A DNA stretch of 64,000 nt, from assembly GCF_027568475.1 (NCBI RefSeq), contig NZ_JANKZG010000006.1, positions 62,001-126,000 on the forward strand. Direction: 5' to 3'. The stretch is from Acinetobacter sp. HY1485 (lineage in GTDB: Bacteria; Pseudomonadota; Gammaproteobacteria; Pseudomonadales; Moraxellaceae). Below are positions 18,409-30,495 of the stretch, in pieces; the stretch's first letter is position 1; the number at the start of each line of letters is the position of its first letter. The translations under genes were made by a program, and so were the position numbers. Below the pieces are notes generated by a model. The model saw nothing but the letters and a program-made list of their open reading frames with translations. It had not been told where the DNA came from and ran no database searches.

Positions 18409-20181
18409 ATGGCTGAAACTGAAATTGCTAAGCCAGATGTTCGTCCAGCATTTGCAATTGTAGAAGAATTAAAAACCAAATTTGGCGATAACTTCTATGT
18501 GCAAACCACCTGTGAAGACTTTCCAACGGTTTGGGTAGAGCGTGCACGCGTACAAGACGTCCTTATGTTTTTGCGTACAGTGGCGCGTCCTTATGTGATG
18601 TTATTTGACTTATCTGCGGTAGACGAGCGTATGCGTCAGCATCGCGAAGGTTTGCCTGCATCAGATTTCACGGTCTTTTATCATTTACTTTCTTTAGAGC
18701 GTAATACGGATATTCGTATTAAAGTTGCCCTAAGCGAAAGCGATTTGAATATTCCAACAGCAACCAATATTTGGCCAAATGCCAATTGGTACGAACGCGA
18801 AGCGTATGACATGTTTGGCATCCATTTTGATGGACATCCCATGTTACGTCGTATTTTGTTGCCAACGTATTGGGAAGGTCATCCACTTCGTAAAGAATAT
18901 TCTGCGCGTGCAACTGAATATACACCGTATATGCAAAACCAAGCCAAACAAGATTTTGAGCAAGAGCATTTACGCTTTGTGCCAGAAGATTGGGGCTTAA
19001 AACGTGGCAATAAGGACGAGGACTTCATGTTCTTGAACTTAGGGCCTAACCATCCATCTGCGCATGGTGCATTCCGTGTAATTTTGCAGCTTGATGGCGA
19101 AGAAGTAAAAGACTGTGTGCCTGATATTGGCTATCACCATCGTGGTGTAGAAAAAATGTCAGAGCGTCAAACATGGCACTCTTTTATTCCATATACAGAC
19201 CGTGTGGACTACTTGGGTGGTTGTGCACAAAACATGCCGTACGTGTTGGGTGTAGAACAGCTTGCAGGTATTAAAGTGCCTGAGCGTGCGCAATGTATCC
19301 GTGTAATGATGTCGGAACTATTCCGTATTAATAACCACTTATTGTTTATTGGTACAGCCATTCAAGATACAGGCGGTATGACCCCTGTGTTTTATATGTT
19401 TGCCGACCGTCAAAAAATCTATGATGCCATTGAGGCCATTACAGGTTTTCGTATGCATCCTGCATGGTTCCGTATTGGTGGTACTGCACACGATTTACCA
19501 AATAATTGGCAACATCTGATTCGTGAAATTTTAGATTGGTTACCAAAACGCCTTGATGAATATCATAAAGCAGCACTTAAAAACTCCGTGTTTATTGGGC
19601 GTACCCGTAATGTGGCACAGTACGATGCAAAATCTGCATTGGCTTGGGGTGTGACAGGTACAGGCTTGCGTGCAACAGGAATTGACTTTGATGTTCGTAA
19701 ATATCGTCCGTATAGCGGTTACGAAAATTACGATTTTGAAGTGCCTGTAGAGTACGAAGGTGATGCACTTGCGCGTGTGATGGTGCATTTCCACGAAATT
19801 CGTGAGTCGCTTAAAATTATCAAACAATGTTTAGATAATATGCCATCAGGTGCGTATAAAGCAGACCATCCTTTAGCTGTACCACCGCCAAAAGATAAAA
19901 CATTACAAGATATTGAAACCTTAATTACGCACTTCTTGAGCGTGTCTTGGGGACCTGTCATGCCAGCAGGCGAAGCATCTGTGATGACAGAGGTGGTAAA
20001 AGGGGCAAGTAATTACTACTTAACCTCAGATAAGGCAACGATGAGTTACCGTACTCGTATTCGTACACCAACTTTTACGCACTTACAGCAAATGCCTTCT
20101 GTAATTAATGGCAGTTTGGTATCTGACTTAATCATTTACTTAGCAACCATCGACATTGTTATGGCTGACGTGGATCGCTAG
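18409..20181 (+). CDS. nuoCD: NADH-quinone oxidoreductase subunits C and D, fused
   Basis: 590-residue fusion of the 30-kDa (NuoC, about residues 1-185) and 49-kDa (NuoD, about 205-590) peripheral subunits, as in E. coli and other gammaproteobacteria. The NuoC signature is [19 protein letters not shown] and LRRILLP. NuoD features are [31 protein letters not shown] and the C-terminal [19 protein letters not shown]. The D part forms the quinone pocket with NuoB. Confidence 0.97.
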   Translation: MAETEIAKPDVRPAFAIVEELKTKFGDNFYVQTTCEDFPTVWVERARVQDVLMFLRTVARPYVMLFDLSAVDERMRQHREGLPASDFTVFYHLLSLERNTDIRIKVALSESDLNIPTATNIWPNANWYEREAYDMFGIHFDGHPMLRRILLPTYWEGHPLRKEYSARATEYTPYMQNQAKQDFEQEHLRFVPEDWGLKRGNKDEDFMFLNLGPNHPSAHGAFRVILQLDGEEVKDCVPDIGYHHRGVEKMSERQTWHSFIPYTDRVDYLGGCAQNMPYVLGVEQLAGIKVPERAQCIRVMMSELFRINNHLLFIGTAIQDTGGMTPVFYMFADRQKIYDAIEAITGFRMHPAWFRIGGTAHDLPNNWQHLIREILDWLPKRLDEYHKAALKNSVFIGRTRNVAQYDAKSALAWGVTGTGLRATGIDFDVRKYRPYSGYENYDFEVPVEYEGDALARVMVHFHEIRESLKIIKQCLDNMPSGAYKADHPLAVPPPKDKTLQDIETLITHFLSVSWGPVMPAGEASVMTEVVKGASNYYLTSDKATMSYRTRIRTPTFTHLQQMPSVINGSLVSDLIIYLATIDIVMADVDR

Positions 20182-20193
20182 GGGTAACGTATT

Positions 20194-20703
20194 ATGATGA
20201 TTTTGACTGATAAAAAGCCTCGTGTGAATGTTGAAGGAATTTTAACAAACGAAGAAATTCACGAAATTCAACATCACATTGAGCACTATCCATACCCACG
20301 TGCGGCATCTTTAGATGCACTCAAATGCGTACAACGCCGTCATGGTTGGGTAGACGATGCACAAATGAATGCCATCGCTCAACTGCTCACCATCAGTGTG
20401 GCAGACCTTGAGGGTGTGGCAACGTTTTATAACCGTATTTACCGTCAACCTGTTGGGCGTCATGTCATTTTATTGTGTGATTCTATTGCTTGCTTTTTGA
20501 TGGGTGCAGAAACACTTGCAGAAGCATTTCAGCGTGAATTAGGCATTGCTTATGGGCAAACTACGCCAGACAATCGTTTTACCTTACTGCCAATTTGCTG
20601 TTTGGGTAATTGCGATAAAGGGCCAACCTTAATGATTGATGAAGATACACACGGACTTGTTGATGTTTCATCAGTAAAACAGTTATTGGAGAAGTATGTA
20701 TGA
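20194..20703 (+). CDS. nuoE: NADH-quinone oxidoreductase subunit E
   Basis: 169-residue subunit of the NADH dehydrogenase module that binds [2Fe-2S] cluster N1a. Cluster ligands lie in [12 protein letters not shown] (two Cys) and [13 protein letters not shown] (two Cys), matching the thioredoxin-like family. The RBS GGGGTAA precedes two adjacent ATG codons (20194 and 20197); either could be used. It overlaps nuoF by 4 bases. Confidence 0.95.
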   Translation: MMILTDKKPRVNVEGILTNEEIHEIQHHIEHYPYPRAASLDALKCVQRRHGWVDDAQMNAIAQLLTISVADLEGVATFYNRIYRQPVGRHVILLCDSIACFLMGAETLAEAFQRELGIAYGQTTPDNRFTLLPICCLGNCDKGPTLMIDEDTHGLVDVSSVKQLLEKYV

Positions 20704-22010
20704 ATACTGAACCAAAACCAATTTATGGCGATGGCAACCCAGAAACACATCCTTTAACATGGCGTTTAAGCCGTCAAGAACATGTACGTTCTGCAGACGA
20801 TTACGAAGCATTAGAAGGTTATGCAGGCTTTAAAAAAGCACTAACGATGCAACCTGCTGAAGTGTTAGAAGCAGTTAAAGCTGCCACGGTAAAAGGTCGC
20901 GGTGGTGCAGGTTTCCCCGCAGGGATTAAATGGTCGTTAATGGCACCGAATGACGGTGGCCCACGCTATTTAATTTGTAATGCCGATGAAATGGAACCAG
21001 GTACGTTTAAAGACCGCTTGCTGATGGAAAAGCTACCGCATCAACTCATAGAAGGCATGTTGATTGCAGGGTATACGCTTGAAGCAACGCAAGGCTATAT
21101 CTTTATTCGTGGTGAATACATTGAAGCTGCACAGTATTTAAATGAAGCGTTAGAGCAAATTCGTGCCAAAGGCTATTTAGGTGAAAATATCCTAGATACA
21201 GGTTGGAATTTTGATCTACACGTGCATACAGGTGCAGGGCGTTATATTTGTGGTGAAGAAACAGCTTTAATTAATTCGTTAGAAGGTCGCCGTGCCAATC
21301 CTCGTACTAAACCACCATTTCCGCAAGTGGCGGGGGCTTGGGGTCGTCCAACCATCGTAAATAACGTAGAGACCTTTAACAACTTGCCTGCAATTTTGTT
21401 GCGTGGTGCCGAATGGTACATCGGACTTTCAGAAGGAAAATCGAAAGATCCGGGTACAAAAATTTATGGTGCATCAGGCAAAGTAAAATTTCCGGGCTTG
21501 TGGGAGTTACCATTTGGTACAACCGCACGTGAAGTAATTGAAGAACATGCAGGCGGTATGCGTGATGGTTTAACCCTCAAAGCATGGTTACCGGGTGGCG
21601 CATCAACCGACTTTTTAGCCGCAGAACATATTGATTTGCCGATGGATTCTGAAAGTATTATGAAAGCAGGTTCACGTTTGGGAACATGCTTACTCATGGT
21701 GGTGGACGAGACACAATGTATGGTGTCTGCAACACGTAATCTTGAAGAGTTTTTTGCACGCGAATCTTGTGGTTTTTGTACGCCATGCCGTGATGGTTTA
21801 CCGTGGGCAGTGAAAGCCTTAAAAGCATTAGAAGATGGTACAGGCAAACAAGAAGATATTGATCACTTGTCTGAGCTAACCAAAAAATTATGGATTGGTA
21901 AAACGTTTTGTGCGCATGCGCCGGGTGCAATGGAACCTTTAATGGGCGCACTTAAACATTTCCGCAGTGAGTTTGAGGCAAAAATCCCTCAAGCAAGCCA
22001 CGTAGAATAA
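20700..22010 (+). CDS. nuoF: NADH-quinone oxidoreductase subunit F
   Basis: 436-residue NADH- and FMN-binding subunit that accepts hydride from NADH. The visible motifs are the nucleotide-binding [13 protein letters not shown] and [13 protein letters not shown], then [19 protein letters not shown] for [18 protein letters not shown] plus a later Cys near [10 protein letters not shown] bind cluster N3. Length is normal. The start overlaps the nuoE stop. Confidence 0.97.
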   Translation: MNTEPKPIYGDGNPETHPLTWRLSRQEHVRSADDYEALEGYAGFKKALTMQPAEVLEAVKAATVKGRGGAGFPAGIKWSLMAPNDGGPRYLICNADEMEPGTFKDRLLMEKLPHQLIEGMLIAGYTLEATQGYIFIRGEYIEAAQYLNEALEQIRAKGYLGENILDTGWNFDLHVHTGAGRYICGEETALINSLEGRRANPRTKPPFPQVAGAWGRPTIVNNVETFNNLPAILLRGAEWYIGLSEGKSKDPGTKIYGASGKVKFPGLWELPFGTTAREVIEEHAGGMRDGLTLKAWLPGGASTDFLAAEHIDLPMDSESIMKAGSRLGTCLLMVVDETQCMVSATRNLEEFFARESCGFCTPCRDGLPWAVKALKALEDGTGKQEDIDHLSELTKKLWIGKTFCAHAPGAMEPLMGALKHFRSEFEAKIPQASHVE

Positions 22011-22022
22011 AGGAACTCGACT

Positions 22023-24689
22023 ATGGCTACAATTCATGTCGATGGAAAACAGTACGAAGTCAATGGCTCAGAAAACTTGCTACAAGCGTGTTTGTCTTTG
22101 GGAATTGATATTCCTTACTTTTGCTGGCATCCATCCTTAGGTTCTGTTGGCTCTTGCCGTCAATGTGCCGTTAAACAATACGCAAATCCTGAAGATACGC
22201 GTGGTCGTTTAGTGATGTCATGTATGACGCCTGCATCAGACAACACCTATATTTCAATTGAAGATAAAGAAGCGACTGATTTTCGTGAGTCAATCGTTGA
22301 ATTTTTAATGACCAACCACCCACATGACTGTCCTGTCTGTGAAGAAGGTGGTCATTGTCATTTACAAGATATGACTGTGATGACAGGTCACGATCGTCGT
22401 CGTTATCGCTTTACCAAACGCACGCACTATAACCAAGAACTCGGCTCATTCATTGCACATGAAATGAACCGCTGTATTGCGTGTTACCGTTGTGTACGTT
22501 ATTACAAAGACTATGCAGGCGGTACAGACTTTGGTGTATTTGCCAATGCATCGCGTGTGTATTTTGGTCGCCCAGAATCGGGTACGTTAGAAAGCGAATT
22601 TTCAGGTAACTTGACTGAAGTTTGCCCAACAGGTGTATTTACCGATAAAACCCATTCTGCACGTTATAACCGTAAGTGGGATATGCAGTACGCACCAAGT
22701 GTGTGTCATGGCTGTTCTTCAGGTTGTAATATTTCACCAGGCGAGCGTTATGGTGAATTACGCCGTATTGAAAACCGCTTTAATGGTGAAGTAAACCAGT
22801 ATTTCTTATGTGATAAAGGACGTTTCGGTGCAGGTTATGTGAATAACGAAGACCGTCCACGTCAGCCAAAAATTGGTAATACTGTAGTGTCGGTTGATGA
22901 TGCACTAGACAGTGTAATTGGTAAGTTACAAGGCAAAAAAGTACTCGGTATTGGTTCACCACGTGCAAGTTTAGAATCAAACTATGCACTACGTGAACTT
23001 GCGACAACTTACTCAACAGGTATGAGCCAAAAAGAGCAATCTTTGGTAGAACTTGCAACGTCTATTTTACAAACTGAAGGTGTATATACACCGAATATGC
23101 GTGAAATCGAAAGTTACGACGCGGTGTTAATTTTAGGTGAAGACCTGACACAAACTGCTCCACGTATTGCCTTGTCTGTACGTCAAGCGGCAAAAAATAA
23201 AGCCAAGCAAATGGCAGCAGACCGCCGTACACCAGATTGGTTGGCAGAGCCTGTAGCACGGATTGGGCAAGATGAAAAATCCCCGATTTACATTTTAGCT
23301 GCAACACAAACCCGTTTGGCTGATGTTGCAACAGGTGAAGTAGTTGCATCGCCAAATGACATTGCACGTTTAGGTTTTGCTGTAGCATCTGCATTAAAAA
23401 ATGAAACGTTACATGGCTTAGACCAAGATGCACAAGACTTTGCAACAACGATTGCACAAACGCTTAAAGATGCGAAAAAACCATTAGTTATTGCAGGGAC
23501 AAGCTTACAAGACCCTGCCATTATGGAAGCGGCAGCAGCAGTAGCACAAAACATTAATGCAGGGCTCACTTTGGTTGTACCAGAGGTAAACTCAGTTGGT
23601 GTAGCACTGTTAGGCGGGCAAAGTTTAGAGCAAGCCTTTACAGAAGATTTTGATACTGTGATTGTGATGGAAAATGATTTATACCGTCGTTTACCGCAAG
23701 CACAAGCAGATGCAGCACTTGCTAAAGCCAAAGATGTGATTGTGCTTGACCATAGCCCAACAGCAACCACTGTAAAAGCAGATGTCTTACTCTCTGCATC
23801 AAGTTTTGCCGAAGGTGATGGCACAGTCGTGAGTCAAGAAGGGCGTGCGCAACGTTTTTATCAAGTGTATGACCCAAGCTACTACAAGCCTGAATATGCT
23901 ATTAAAGAATCTTGGCGTTGGTTGCATGCCCTTCATACAGGTGTGCAAAATACAGCCATTTCTTGGACAGTGCTTGACGATGTGATTGAACAAGTAGCAA
24001 AAAATGTTCCTGTTTTAGATGCTATTCAAGATGTTGCACCAAACGCAGGCTACCGTGTACATGGGTTGAAAGTCGCACGTGAACCACGCCGTTATTCAGG
24101 TCGTACGTCAATGCGTGCGCCAATTTCTGTACATGAACCTAAACAACCTGTGGATGTAGATACCGCTTTAACTTTCTCTATGGAAGGTTATGTGGGTGCA
24201 GAAACAGCGTCATCACTTGTGCCATTTGCATGGGCGCCGGGTTGGAATTCGCCACAATCTTGGAACAAATATCAAGATGAAGTAGGTGGACATCTTAAAG
24301 GTGGTGACTCAGGTATCCGTTTATTTGACCGTTTACCAAAACGTGCAATGCGGACTTATGTTGCACCCTCTCAAGTGCTAAATAATCCAAATAGTTTCCG
24401 TTTAGTGCCAATGCATCACATTTTTGCATCAGGTGAATTTACAGTTAAAACGCCTGCGATGCAGTCTCGTATTCCTGAAGCCATGTTTGCTTTAAGCGAA
24501 AAAGATGCAACACGTTTAAATGTAAAAGATGGTGAAACCATTACGGTACAAACAGGCGACATGCAAGTGAACCTACCTGTACAAGTAATTGAATATTTAC
24601 CAACAGGTTATATTGGTTATCCAATTGGTTTAGCGCCAACAGTGTCATTGGCTGAGCCTGTGGCTGTTTCAGTAGGAGTAGCATCATGA
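22023..24689 (+). CDS. nuoG: NADH-quinone oxidoreductase subunit G
   Basis: 888-residue iron-sulfur subunit. N-terminal ferredoxin-like domain with [17 protein letters not shown] ([2Fe-2S]), [16 protein letters not shown] (His/Cys-liganded cluster), then [12 protein letters not shown] with a distal [19 protein letters not shown] corresponds to the extra N7 cluster found in E. coli-type NuoG. The rest is a molybdopterin-oxidoreductase-like domain that is structural here. Overlaps nuoH by 4 bases. Confidence 0.97.
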   Translation: MATIHVDGKQYEVNGSENLLQACLSLGIDIPYFCWHPSLGSVGSCRQCAVKQYANPEDTRGRLVMSCMTPASDNTYISIEDKEATDFRESIVEFLMTNHPHDCPVCEEGGHCHLQDMTVMTGHDRRRYRFTKRTHYNQELGSFIAHEMNRCIACYRCVRYYKDYAGGTDFGVFANASRVYFGRPESGTLESEFSGNLTEVCPTGVFTDKTHSARYNRKWDMQYAPSVCHGCSSGCNISPGERYGELRRIENRFNGEVNQYFLCDKGRFGAGYVNNEDRPRQPKIGNTVVSVDDALDSVIGKLQGKKVLGIGSPRASLESNYALRELATTYSTGMSQKEQSLVELATSILQTEGVYTPNMREIESYDAVLILGEDLTQTAPRIALSVRQAAKNKAKQMAADRRTPDWLAEPVARIGQDEKSPIYILAATQTRLADVATGEVVASPNDIARLGFAVASALKNETLHGLDQDAQDFATTIAQTLKDAKKPLVIAGTSLQDPAIMEAAAAVAQNINAGLTLVVPEVNSVGVALLGGQSLEQAFTEDFDTVIVMENDLYRRLPQAQADAALAKAKDVIVLDHSPTATTVKADVLLSASSFAEGDGTVVSQEGRAQRFYQVYDPSYYKPEYAIKESWRWLHALHTGVQNTAISWTVLDDVIEQVAKNVPVLDAIQDVAPNAGYRVHGLKVAREPRRYSGRTSMRAPISVHEPKQPVDVDTALTFSMEGYVGAETASSLVPFAWAPGWNSPQSWNKYQDEVGGHLKGGDSGIRLFDRLPKRAMRTYVAPSQVLNNPNSFRLVPMHHIFASGEFTVKTPAMQSRIPEAMFALSEKDATRLNVKDGETITVQTGDMQVNLPVQVIEYLPTGYIGYPIGLAPTVSLAEPVAVSVGVAS

Positions 24690-25693
24690 GTATACGTGCA
24701 CTTCCTGAGTGGGCATCAGACTGGCCAATTTTGTACAGTGTGGTACAAGCGGTTGTAATTATGTTGGTGGTGGTGGTTTTTGCTGCGCTACTTTCATTTT
24801 TTGAGCGTCGTTTACTGGCACTTTGGCAAGACCGTTATGGGCCAAACCGTGTTGGGCCATTTGGTTCACTGCAAATTGTGGCGGACATGCTTAAAATCAT
24901 GTTCAAAGAAGACTGGACGCCTAAATTTGCCGATAAACTGACATTCCGTTTAGCCCCTGGTGTAGCCATGGCAACGGCAGTTTTATCATTCATGGTGATT
25001 CCTGTTAGCCCATATTTAGGTGTGGCAGACATGAATGTTGGGCTATTGTTCTTTATGGCAATGGCGGGGATTGCAGTCTATGCCGTGTTGTTTGGTGGTT
25101 GGTCATCAAATAACAAATATGCATTGTTAGGTGCTTTACGTTCTTCTGCACAAACTATTTCTTACGAAGTGTTTTTAGGCATTTCGTTAATGGGTGTTGT
25201 GGCAATTGCTGGGTCTTTTAACTTGCGTGATATCGTAGAATCACAGCGTGATCTTTGGAATATTATCCCGCAATTTATTGGTTTCATGATATTTGTGGTG
25301 GCAGGTGTCGCTGTAACGCATCGTCATCCATTTGACCAACCCGAAGCAGAACAAGAACTTTCAGAAGGTTACCACGTTGAATACGGTGGTATGAAATGGG
25401 GGATGTTCTTCGTTGCAGAATACGTAAACATTGTTTTAATTTCGGCACTGATTGTGACGCTATTTTTTGGCGGTTGGCTTGCACCGTTTAATATTGAGAT
25501 TCCGTTTATTCCAGATTCATTTTGGTTCATTGGTAAAACATTGTTTTTTGTGATGATGTTTGTACTGGCACGTGGTGCGTTGATGCGTCCGCGTTACGAT
25601 CAAGTGATGAACTTTGGTTGGAAAATTTGTTTACCACTTGCACTCGTTAACCTTTTGGTGACAGGTGCAGTTATCTTATTGAAATCGACCTAA
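24686..25693 (+). CDS. nuoH: NADH-quinone oxidoreductase subunit H
   Basis: 335-residue membrane subunit with about eight TM helices, which forms the entrance of the quinone channel. Conserved loops are [32 protein letters not shown] and [28 protein letters not shown], rich in acidic residues that link quinone reduction to proton pumping. ATG overlaps the nuoG stop; the RBS AGGAG is inside nuoG. Confidence 0.97.
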   Translation: MSIRALPEWASDWPILYSVVQAVVIMLVVVVFAALLSFFERRLLALWQDRYGPNRVGPFGSLQIVADMLKIMFKEDWTPKFADKLTFRLAPGVAMATAVLSFMVIPVSPYLGVADMNVGLLFFMAMAGIAVYAVLFGGWSSNNKYALLGALRSSAQTISYEVFLGISLMGVVAIAGSFNLRDIVESQRDLWNIIPQFIGFMIFVVAGVAVTHRHPFDQPEAEQELSEGYHVEYGGMKWGMFFVAEYVNIVLISALIVTLFFGGWLAPFNIEIPFIPDSFWFIGKTLFFVMMFVLARGALMRPRYDQVMNFGWKICLPLALVNLLVTGAVILLKST

Positions 25694-25711
25694 GGCAGCA
25701 GGGAGAAGAAT

Positions 25712-26254
25712 ATGTTTAAAATTCTAGCTGGTGTTGGGTCAATCGTTCGGTCGTTGGTTATGGTGTTTAGCCATGCAACACGCAAACGAGACACCATTTT
25801 ATATCCTGAAGTACCCGCTGAAGAAATTGCACCACCCCGTTATCGTGGGCGTATTGTTCTAACGCGCGACCCCGATGGCGAGGAACGCTGTGTGGCGTGT
25901 AACTTATGTGCAGTTGCTTGCCCTGTGGGATGTATTTCACTACAAAAAGCAGAAAAAGAAGATGGGCGTTGGTACCCTGAGTTTTTCCGCATCAATTTTT
26001 CACGCTGTATCTTCTGTGGTATGTGTGAAGAAGCTTGTCCAACAACTGCAATTCAACTCACCCCAGATTTTGAGATGGGTGAATATGTACGTCAGGATTT
26101 GGTCTACGAAAAAGAAAACCTACTGATTTCAGGACCAGGGAAATATCCAGATTATAACTTTTACCGTGTGACAGGTATGGCAGTAGACGGTAAAGATAAA
26201 GGACAGGCACAAAAAGAAAGTAAACCTGTGGACGTACGGAGTTTATTACCATGA
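25712..26254 (+). CDS. nuoI: NADH-quinone oxidoreductase subunit I
   Basis: 180-residue ferredoxin-like subunit with two [4Fe-4S] clusters (N6a and N6b). The cluster motifs are [16 protein letters not shown] and [16 protein letters not shown]. The N-terminal amphipathic part anchors it on the membrane arm. It begins 18 bases after nuoH and overlaps nuoJ by 4 bases. Confidence 0.97.
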   Translation: MFKILAGVGSIVRSLVMVFSHATRKRDTILYPEVPAEEIAPPRYRGRIVLTRDPDGEERCVACNLCAVACPVGCISLQKAEKEDGRWYPEFFRINFSRCIFCGMCEEACPTTAIQLTPDFEMGEYVRQDLVYEKENLLISGPGKYPDYNFYRVTGMAVDGKDKGQAQKESKPVDVRSLLP

Positions 26255-26763
26255 TGTGGCCATTTTATTTGATGGCCCTTGTGGCTATCGTGTCAACCAT
26301 TCGCGTGGTGACCAATACTAATCCAATTCATGCACTGCTGTGCTTAATTGTGTCCTTACTTGCAGTTGCGGGTATTTTTATGACCGTGGGTGCGCCGTTT
26401 GCAGGTGCGCTTGAAGTGATTGTTTATGCAGGCGCTATTATGGTGCTGTTTGTATTTGTGGTGATGATGCTCAATTTAGGGCAACACACCGTAGAGCAAG
26501 AAAGCAAATGGTTAACGTCTGATGCGTGGGCAATTCCTGCACTCATGAGTTTTTTACTTGGACTAACATTGGTTTGGATGCTAGGTAAAGCACCAAACAA
26601 TATGTATCTAGGTGCAGAACTGATTTCGCCAAAAGCCATTGGGCAAGTGTTGTTTACGCAATATGTGCTGATTGTTGAGGTAGCAGCGATGTTACTGCTT
26701 GCAGGTTTAGTAGCAGCATATCATCTTGGCAAACGTGAACCAGGCGAAGAGGAGCAAAACTAA
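26251..26763 (+). CDS. nuoJ: NADH-quinone oxidoreductase subunit J
   Basis: 170-residue membrane subunit with five TM helices. The family segment [19 protein letters not shown], containing the helix with the pi-bulge important for proton transfer, is present. Its stop shares a base with the start of nuoK (TAATG). Confidence 0.95.
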   Translation: MMWPFYLMALVAIVSTIRVVTNTNPIHALLCLIVSLLAVAGIFMTVGAPFAGALEVIVYAGAIMVLFVFVVMMLNLGQHTVEQESKWLTSDAWAIPALMSFLLGLTLVWMLGKAPNNMYLGAELISPKAIGQVLFTQYVLIVEVAAMLLLAGLVAAYHLGKREPGEEEQN

Positions 26764-27071
26764 TGGGTCATATTCCTTTAGAGCATGGTTTGATTGTTGC
26801 GACGATTTTATTTGCACTTGGTTTTTATGGTGTGATGGTACGTCGTAATTTTCTCTTCATTTTAATGAGCCTTGAGATCATGATGAATGCTGCTGCACTT
26901 GCTTTTGTATGTGCAGGTAGTGCGTGGGGACAAGCTGATGGACAGATTATGTTTATCTTAGTGCTGACACTCGCAGCCGCCGAAGCGTGTATTGGTCTTG
27001 CGATCGTTCTTCAGTTTTATCATCGCTTCCATCATTTGGATGTGGATGCTGCAAGTGAGATGCGCGGATGA
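26763..27071 (+). CDS. nuoK: NADH-quinone oxidoreductase subunit K
   Basis: 102-residue subunit with three TM helices, the normal size. Two conserved membrane glutamates are visible, in [15 protein letters not shown] and [13 protein letters not shown]. It overlaps nuoJ by 1 base and nuoL by 4 bases. Confidence 0.96.
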   Translation: MGHIPLEHGLIVATILFALGFYGVMVRRNFLFILMSLEIMMNAAALAFVCAGSAWGQADGQIMFILVLTLAAAEACIGLAIVLQFYHRFHHLDVDAASEMRG

Positions 27072-28915
27072 ATTCTTTATATTTAACAATTTTATTTCCG
27101 CTCATTGGCTTTGTGCTTTTGACGGTAGGACAAAAAAAATTATCTGAAAATGTATCTGCACTCATTGGGGTAGGTTCAGTTGGATTATCTGCACTGTTTA
27201 CATTGTTAGCAGGTTTAGCATTTACAGAACATGGTGCGTTTGTTCAGCATTTATGGACATGGTTTAGCGCAGGCAATTTCTCATCTGAAATTAATTTACA
27301 GCTTGATGGCTTGTCGTTGTTGATGGCAGGCATGATTACAGGTGTGGGCTTTTTAATTCACGTATTTGCCTCTTGGTATATGCGTGGTGAAGCAGGCTAT
27401 GCGCGTTTTTTCTCTTACTTTAACTTGTTTGTGGCAAGCATGTTGGTGCTTGTACTTGCAGATAACTTGTCGTTATTGTTTTTAGGTTGGGAAGGCGTTG
27501 GTCTTTGCTCTTATCTATTGATTGGTTTTTATTATTCAAACCCAGACAATGGTTGGGCTGCAATTAAAGCCTTTACTGTAACGCGTGTGGGTGATGTGTT
27601 CTTGTTGATTGGGATGTTTTTGTTATACCAAGCATTTGGTACATTACATACGGCAACAATTGTAGAAAACGCATCTCATGTACTATCAGGTAATTATGCA
27701 TTTTGGACAGCAATGATGCTGTTTTTGGGTGCAGCAGGTAAATCGGCACAAATTCCATTACAAACTTGGCTTGCAGATGCAATGGCAGGTCCAACACCTG
27801 TATCGGCTTTAATTCATGCTGCAACTATGGTAACTGCAGGTGTGTATCTGACATGCCGTTTACACACCGTATTTGAAATTACCCCTGCTGTGATGCAGTT
27901 TATTTCTTTAACAGGTGCAATCACGTTACTTGTGGCAGGTTTTGCTGCATTAGTACAAACAGATATTAAACGTATTTTGGCTTACTCAACTATGAGTCAG
28001 TTAGGGTATATGTTTATGGCAGTGGGTGCAGAGGCGTATCAAGCAGGGTTATTCCATATGCTTGCCCACGCGTTCTTTAAGGCATTGTTATTCTTGTCGT
28101 CTGGTGCGGTTATTTTAGCTTGTCATCATGAGCAAAATATTTTCAAAATGGGCGGACTATGGAAAAAAATTCCATTTGTGTTTGCGTGTTTTGTGGTTGG
28201 TGGTGGTGCGCTTGCAGCCATTCCATTTGTAACCGTGGGCTTCTTCTCAAAAGATGCCATCTTAGGTGCAGTGTATGCTCATGGTAATCATGGCTTTTAT
28301 TGGGCAGGCGTTGCAGGTGCGTTCTTAACTTCTATTTATACCTTCCGTTTAATTTGGGTGGTATTTTTTGGTGAAGAAAAGACGCATGCGCATCAAATCT
28401 CAGGGGCAACATATTGGGCACCATTGGGTATTTTACTTGTATTGTCTACCTTTGTTGGGGGCTTACTTAAAGCACCTGTAGAGCGTTTACTCACTTCAGC
28501 GCGTATTCCTGCTGTGGAGCATGTAGATGCTAGCAGTGCCGAACATATTGCAGTAGTGATTGCATTAATTGGCTTAGCGATTGGTATTGCACTGTTTACT
28601 GTGGGTTATAAGGCTGTTAAAACAACCGCTCGTACATCGTTAGGTGCAGGTGTATCAAGTATTTGGTATGGCGCATTTGGCTTTGATATTTTGTACGATA
28701 TTGTATTTGTTAAGCCATATTTATTCCTAAGCAAAATGGTTGGACGTGATCCAATTGATGGCATGTGGTTAGTGCTTCCTGCACTTGCAAAAGGCGGTCA
28801 TAAGTTCATAAGTTCACGCCAAACAGGCTTATTACGTGATTACGCATCAAGTATGGTTTTGGGCATGGTTGTGCTCTTGATGATCTTGATTGTTATGCAA
28901 GGAATGGGGCAATAA
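27068..28915 (+). CDS. nuoL: NADH-quinone oxidoreductase subunit L
   Basis: 615-residue antiporter-like subunit at the tip of the membrane arm. Typical segments are [55 protein letters not shown] and the Lys/His residues that form the proton channel. The long C-terminal lateral helix (last about 80 residues) is present, so the subunit is complete. Confidence 0.97.
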   Translation: MNSLYLTILFPLIGFVLLTVGQKKLSENVSALIGVGSVGLSALFTLLAGLAFTEHGAFVQHLWTWFSAGNFSSEINLQLDGLSLLMAGMITGVGFLIHVFASWYMRGEAGYARFFSYFNLFVASMLVLVLADNLSLLFLGWEGVGLCSYLLIGFYYSNPDNGWAAIKAFTVTRVGDVFLLIGMFLLYQAFGTLHTATIVENASHVLSGNYAFWTAMMLFLGAAGKSAQIPLQTWLADAMAGPTPVSALIHAATMVTAGVYLTCRLHTVFEITPAVMQFISLTGAITLLVAGFAALVQTDIKRILAYSTMSQLGYMFMAVGAEAYQAGLFHMLAHAFFKALLFLSSGAVILACHHEQNIFKMGGLWKKIPFVFACFVVGGGALAAIPFVTVGFFSKDAILGAVYAHGNHGFYWAGVAGAFLTSIYTFRLIWVVFFGEEKTHAHQISGATYWAPLGILLVLSTFVGGLLKAPVERLLTSARIPAVEHVDASSAEHIAVVIALIGLAIGIALFTVGYKAVKTTARTSLGAGVSSIWYGAFGFDILYDIVFVKPYLFLSKMVGRDPIDGMWLVLPALAKGGHKFISSRQTGLLRDYASSMVLGMVVLLMILIVMQGMGQ

Positions 28916-28916
28916 A

Positions 28917-30494
28917 ATGGAAAATAATTTAATGCTACCCGCACTTGTTTTAATTCCATTTTTAACAGGTATTGGGTGTTGGTTAGTTGGCAAGATCAGC
29001 TCACAACTGCCACGTTGGCTTGCACTCATTGGCATGGTTGTTACGTTTGTTTTAACACTCATGTTGTGGAACCATGGTACATATCAATTTAATTTGGGTG
29101 CACCTACATTTGCTTCTGAATTTCAAACGAATTGGATTCAACCGCTTGGCATAACCATTCACTTTGGTATAGATGGCTTATCTTTACTGATGGTGGGACT
29201 AACTGCTTTATTGGGTATTTTAGCAGTAGGCTGTTCTTGGAATGAAATCCAAACTAAAGTGGGTGCATTCCACTTTCATTTGCTTTGGAGTTTGGCAGGC
29301 GTTATTGGTATTTTCCTTGCGCTTGATTTATTTGTGTTCTTCTTATTTTGGGAAGTGATGCTGATACCAATTTACTTCTTAATTGCAATTTGGGGACATC
29401 AAGGAACAACACAAGACGCGCACATTAAAGCTGCAACCAAGTTTTTTATTTACACACAAGTGTGTGGCTTAATTATGCTTGTAGGCATTTTAGGGCTTGT
29501 GGTGTGGGGTTACTTACTCACCAACGGTACGATGAGCTTTGATTATAATTTCTTAATGACCGTTGCCCATCAAGTACCTGCACCATTTGCCTATGGCTTT
29601 ATGTTGTGCATGTTTATTGGTTTTGTGGTGAAGCTTCCGTTATTTCCATTTCATGGTTGGATGCCTGATGCACATGAGCATGCCCCAACTGCAGGTTCGA
29701 TTGATTTAGCAGGTTTGCTGATTAAAACACCTGTGTATGGTCTATTACGTTTTGTCATTCCGTTCTTTCCTGCAGCATCTGAAAAATTTGCACATACTGC
29801 CATTTTGCTGAGTGTGATTGGAATTTTTTACGGTGCATTGTGTGCGTATCGTCAAACAGACATGAAGCGTTTATTGGCTTACGCATCTATTTCGCACATG
29901 GGTATTGTGGTACTTGGGATTTACTCAGGAACACTCATTAGCTATCAAGGTCTCATGATTTTAATGTTGGCACATGCATTGGCATCGGCAGCATTATTCA
30001 TGATGACAGGTCAGATTTATGCACGTTTTGGTACGCGCGATTTAAGTCAACTCGGTGGGCTTCGTGGTCAATTACCATATTTGTCATTTTTCTTAATGTT
30101 CTTTGTGGCAGCATTGGTCGGTATTCCGGGGTTAGGAAACTTTATTGGTGAATTCCTTATTTTGATGGGGTCTTATGCACGTTTCCCTGTGTTTACCATT
30201 ATTGCTGCAGTGAGCTTAGTATTTGCAGGGTTGTACGGTTTAATTTTAATTCACCGTTCTTTATTTGGTCAGCCAAAAACAACGCAAATTATTCAAGACT
30301 TAAATGTTCGTGAAAGTGTGTTGTTGTTGATCTGTGCGTTTGGATTGTTGTGGTTAGGTTTACATCCACAAACGTTCTTAGATGTATCAAACTCAAGTAT
30401 GCAGTGGATTGCCAATAGTTATGTGCCAGTTCAACATACGCCTGAGCTTATGCAACATGCTGTAAGTCAGCTCGATCAAGTGGAGATGCGTTAA
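28917..30494 (+). CDS. nuoM: NADH-quinone oxidoreductase subunit M
   Basis: 525-residue antiporter-like proton-pumping subunit with about 14 TM helices. The segments FLFWEVMLIPIYFLIAIWGH, KLPLFPFHGWMPDAHEHAPT and KRLLAYASISHMG are diagnostic. ATG 28917 lies 1 base after the nuoL stop; an upstream in-frame start at 28890 would overlap nuoL and is rejected. Confidence 0.97.
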   Translation: MENNLMLPALVLIPFLTGIGCWLVGKISSQLPRWLALIGMVVTFVLTLMLWNHGTYQFNLGAPTFASEFQTNWIQPLGITIHFGIDGLSLLMVGLTALLGILAVGCSWNEIQTKVGAFHFHLLWSLAGVIGIFLALDLFVFFLFWEVMLIPIYFLIAIWGHQGTTQDAHIKAATKFFIYTQVCGLIMLVGILGLVVWGYLLTNGTMSFDYNFLMTVAHQVPAPFAYGFMLCMFIGFVVKLPLFPFHGWMPDAHEHAPTAGSIDLAGLLIKTPVYGLLRFVIPFFPAASEKFAHTAILLSVIGIFYGALCAYRQTDMKRLLAYASISHMGIVVLGIYSGTLISYQGLMILMLAHALASAALFMMTGQIYARFGTRDLSQLGGLRGQLPYLSFFLMFFVAALVGIPGLGNFIGEFLILMGSYARFPVFTIIAAVSLVFAGLYGLILIHRSLFGQPKTTQIIQDLNVRESVLLLICAFGLLWLGLHPQTFLDVSNSSMQWIANSYVPVQHTPELMQHAVSQLDQVEMR

Positions 30495-30495
30495 T

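Noticed and set aside
21464..21847. 127-codon minus-strand frame inside nuoF
   Set aside because: Antisense to the Fe-S and FMN-binding region of nuoF; no independent evidence.
23288..23824. 178-codon open frame on the minus strand inside nuoG
   Set aside because: It lies entirely within a strongly conserved gene, is Ser/Ala-rich from reverse reading of GC-richer codons, and has no RBS or family resemblance.
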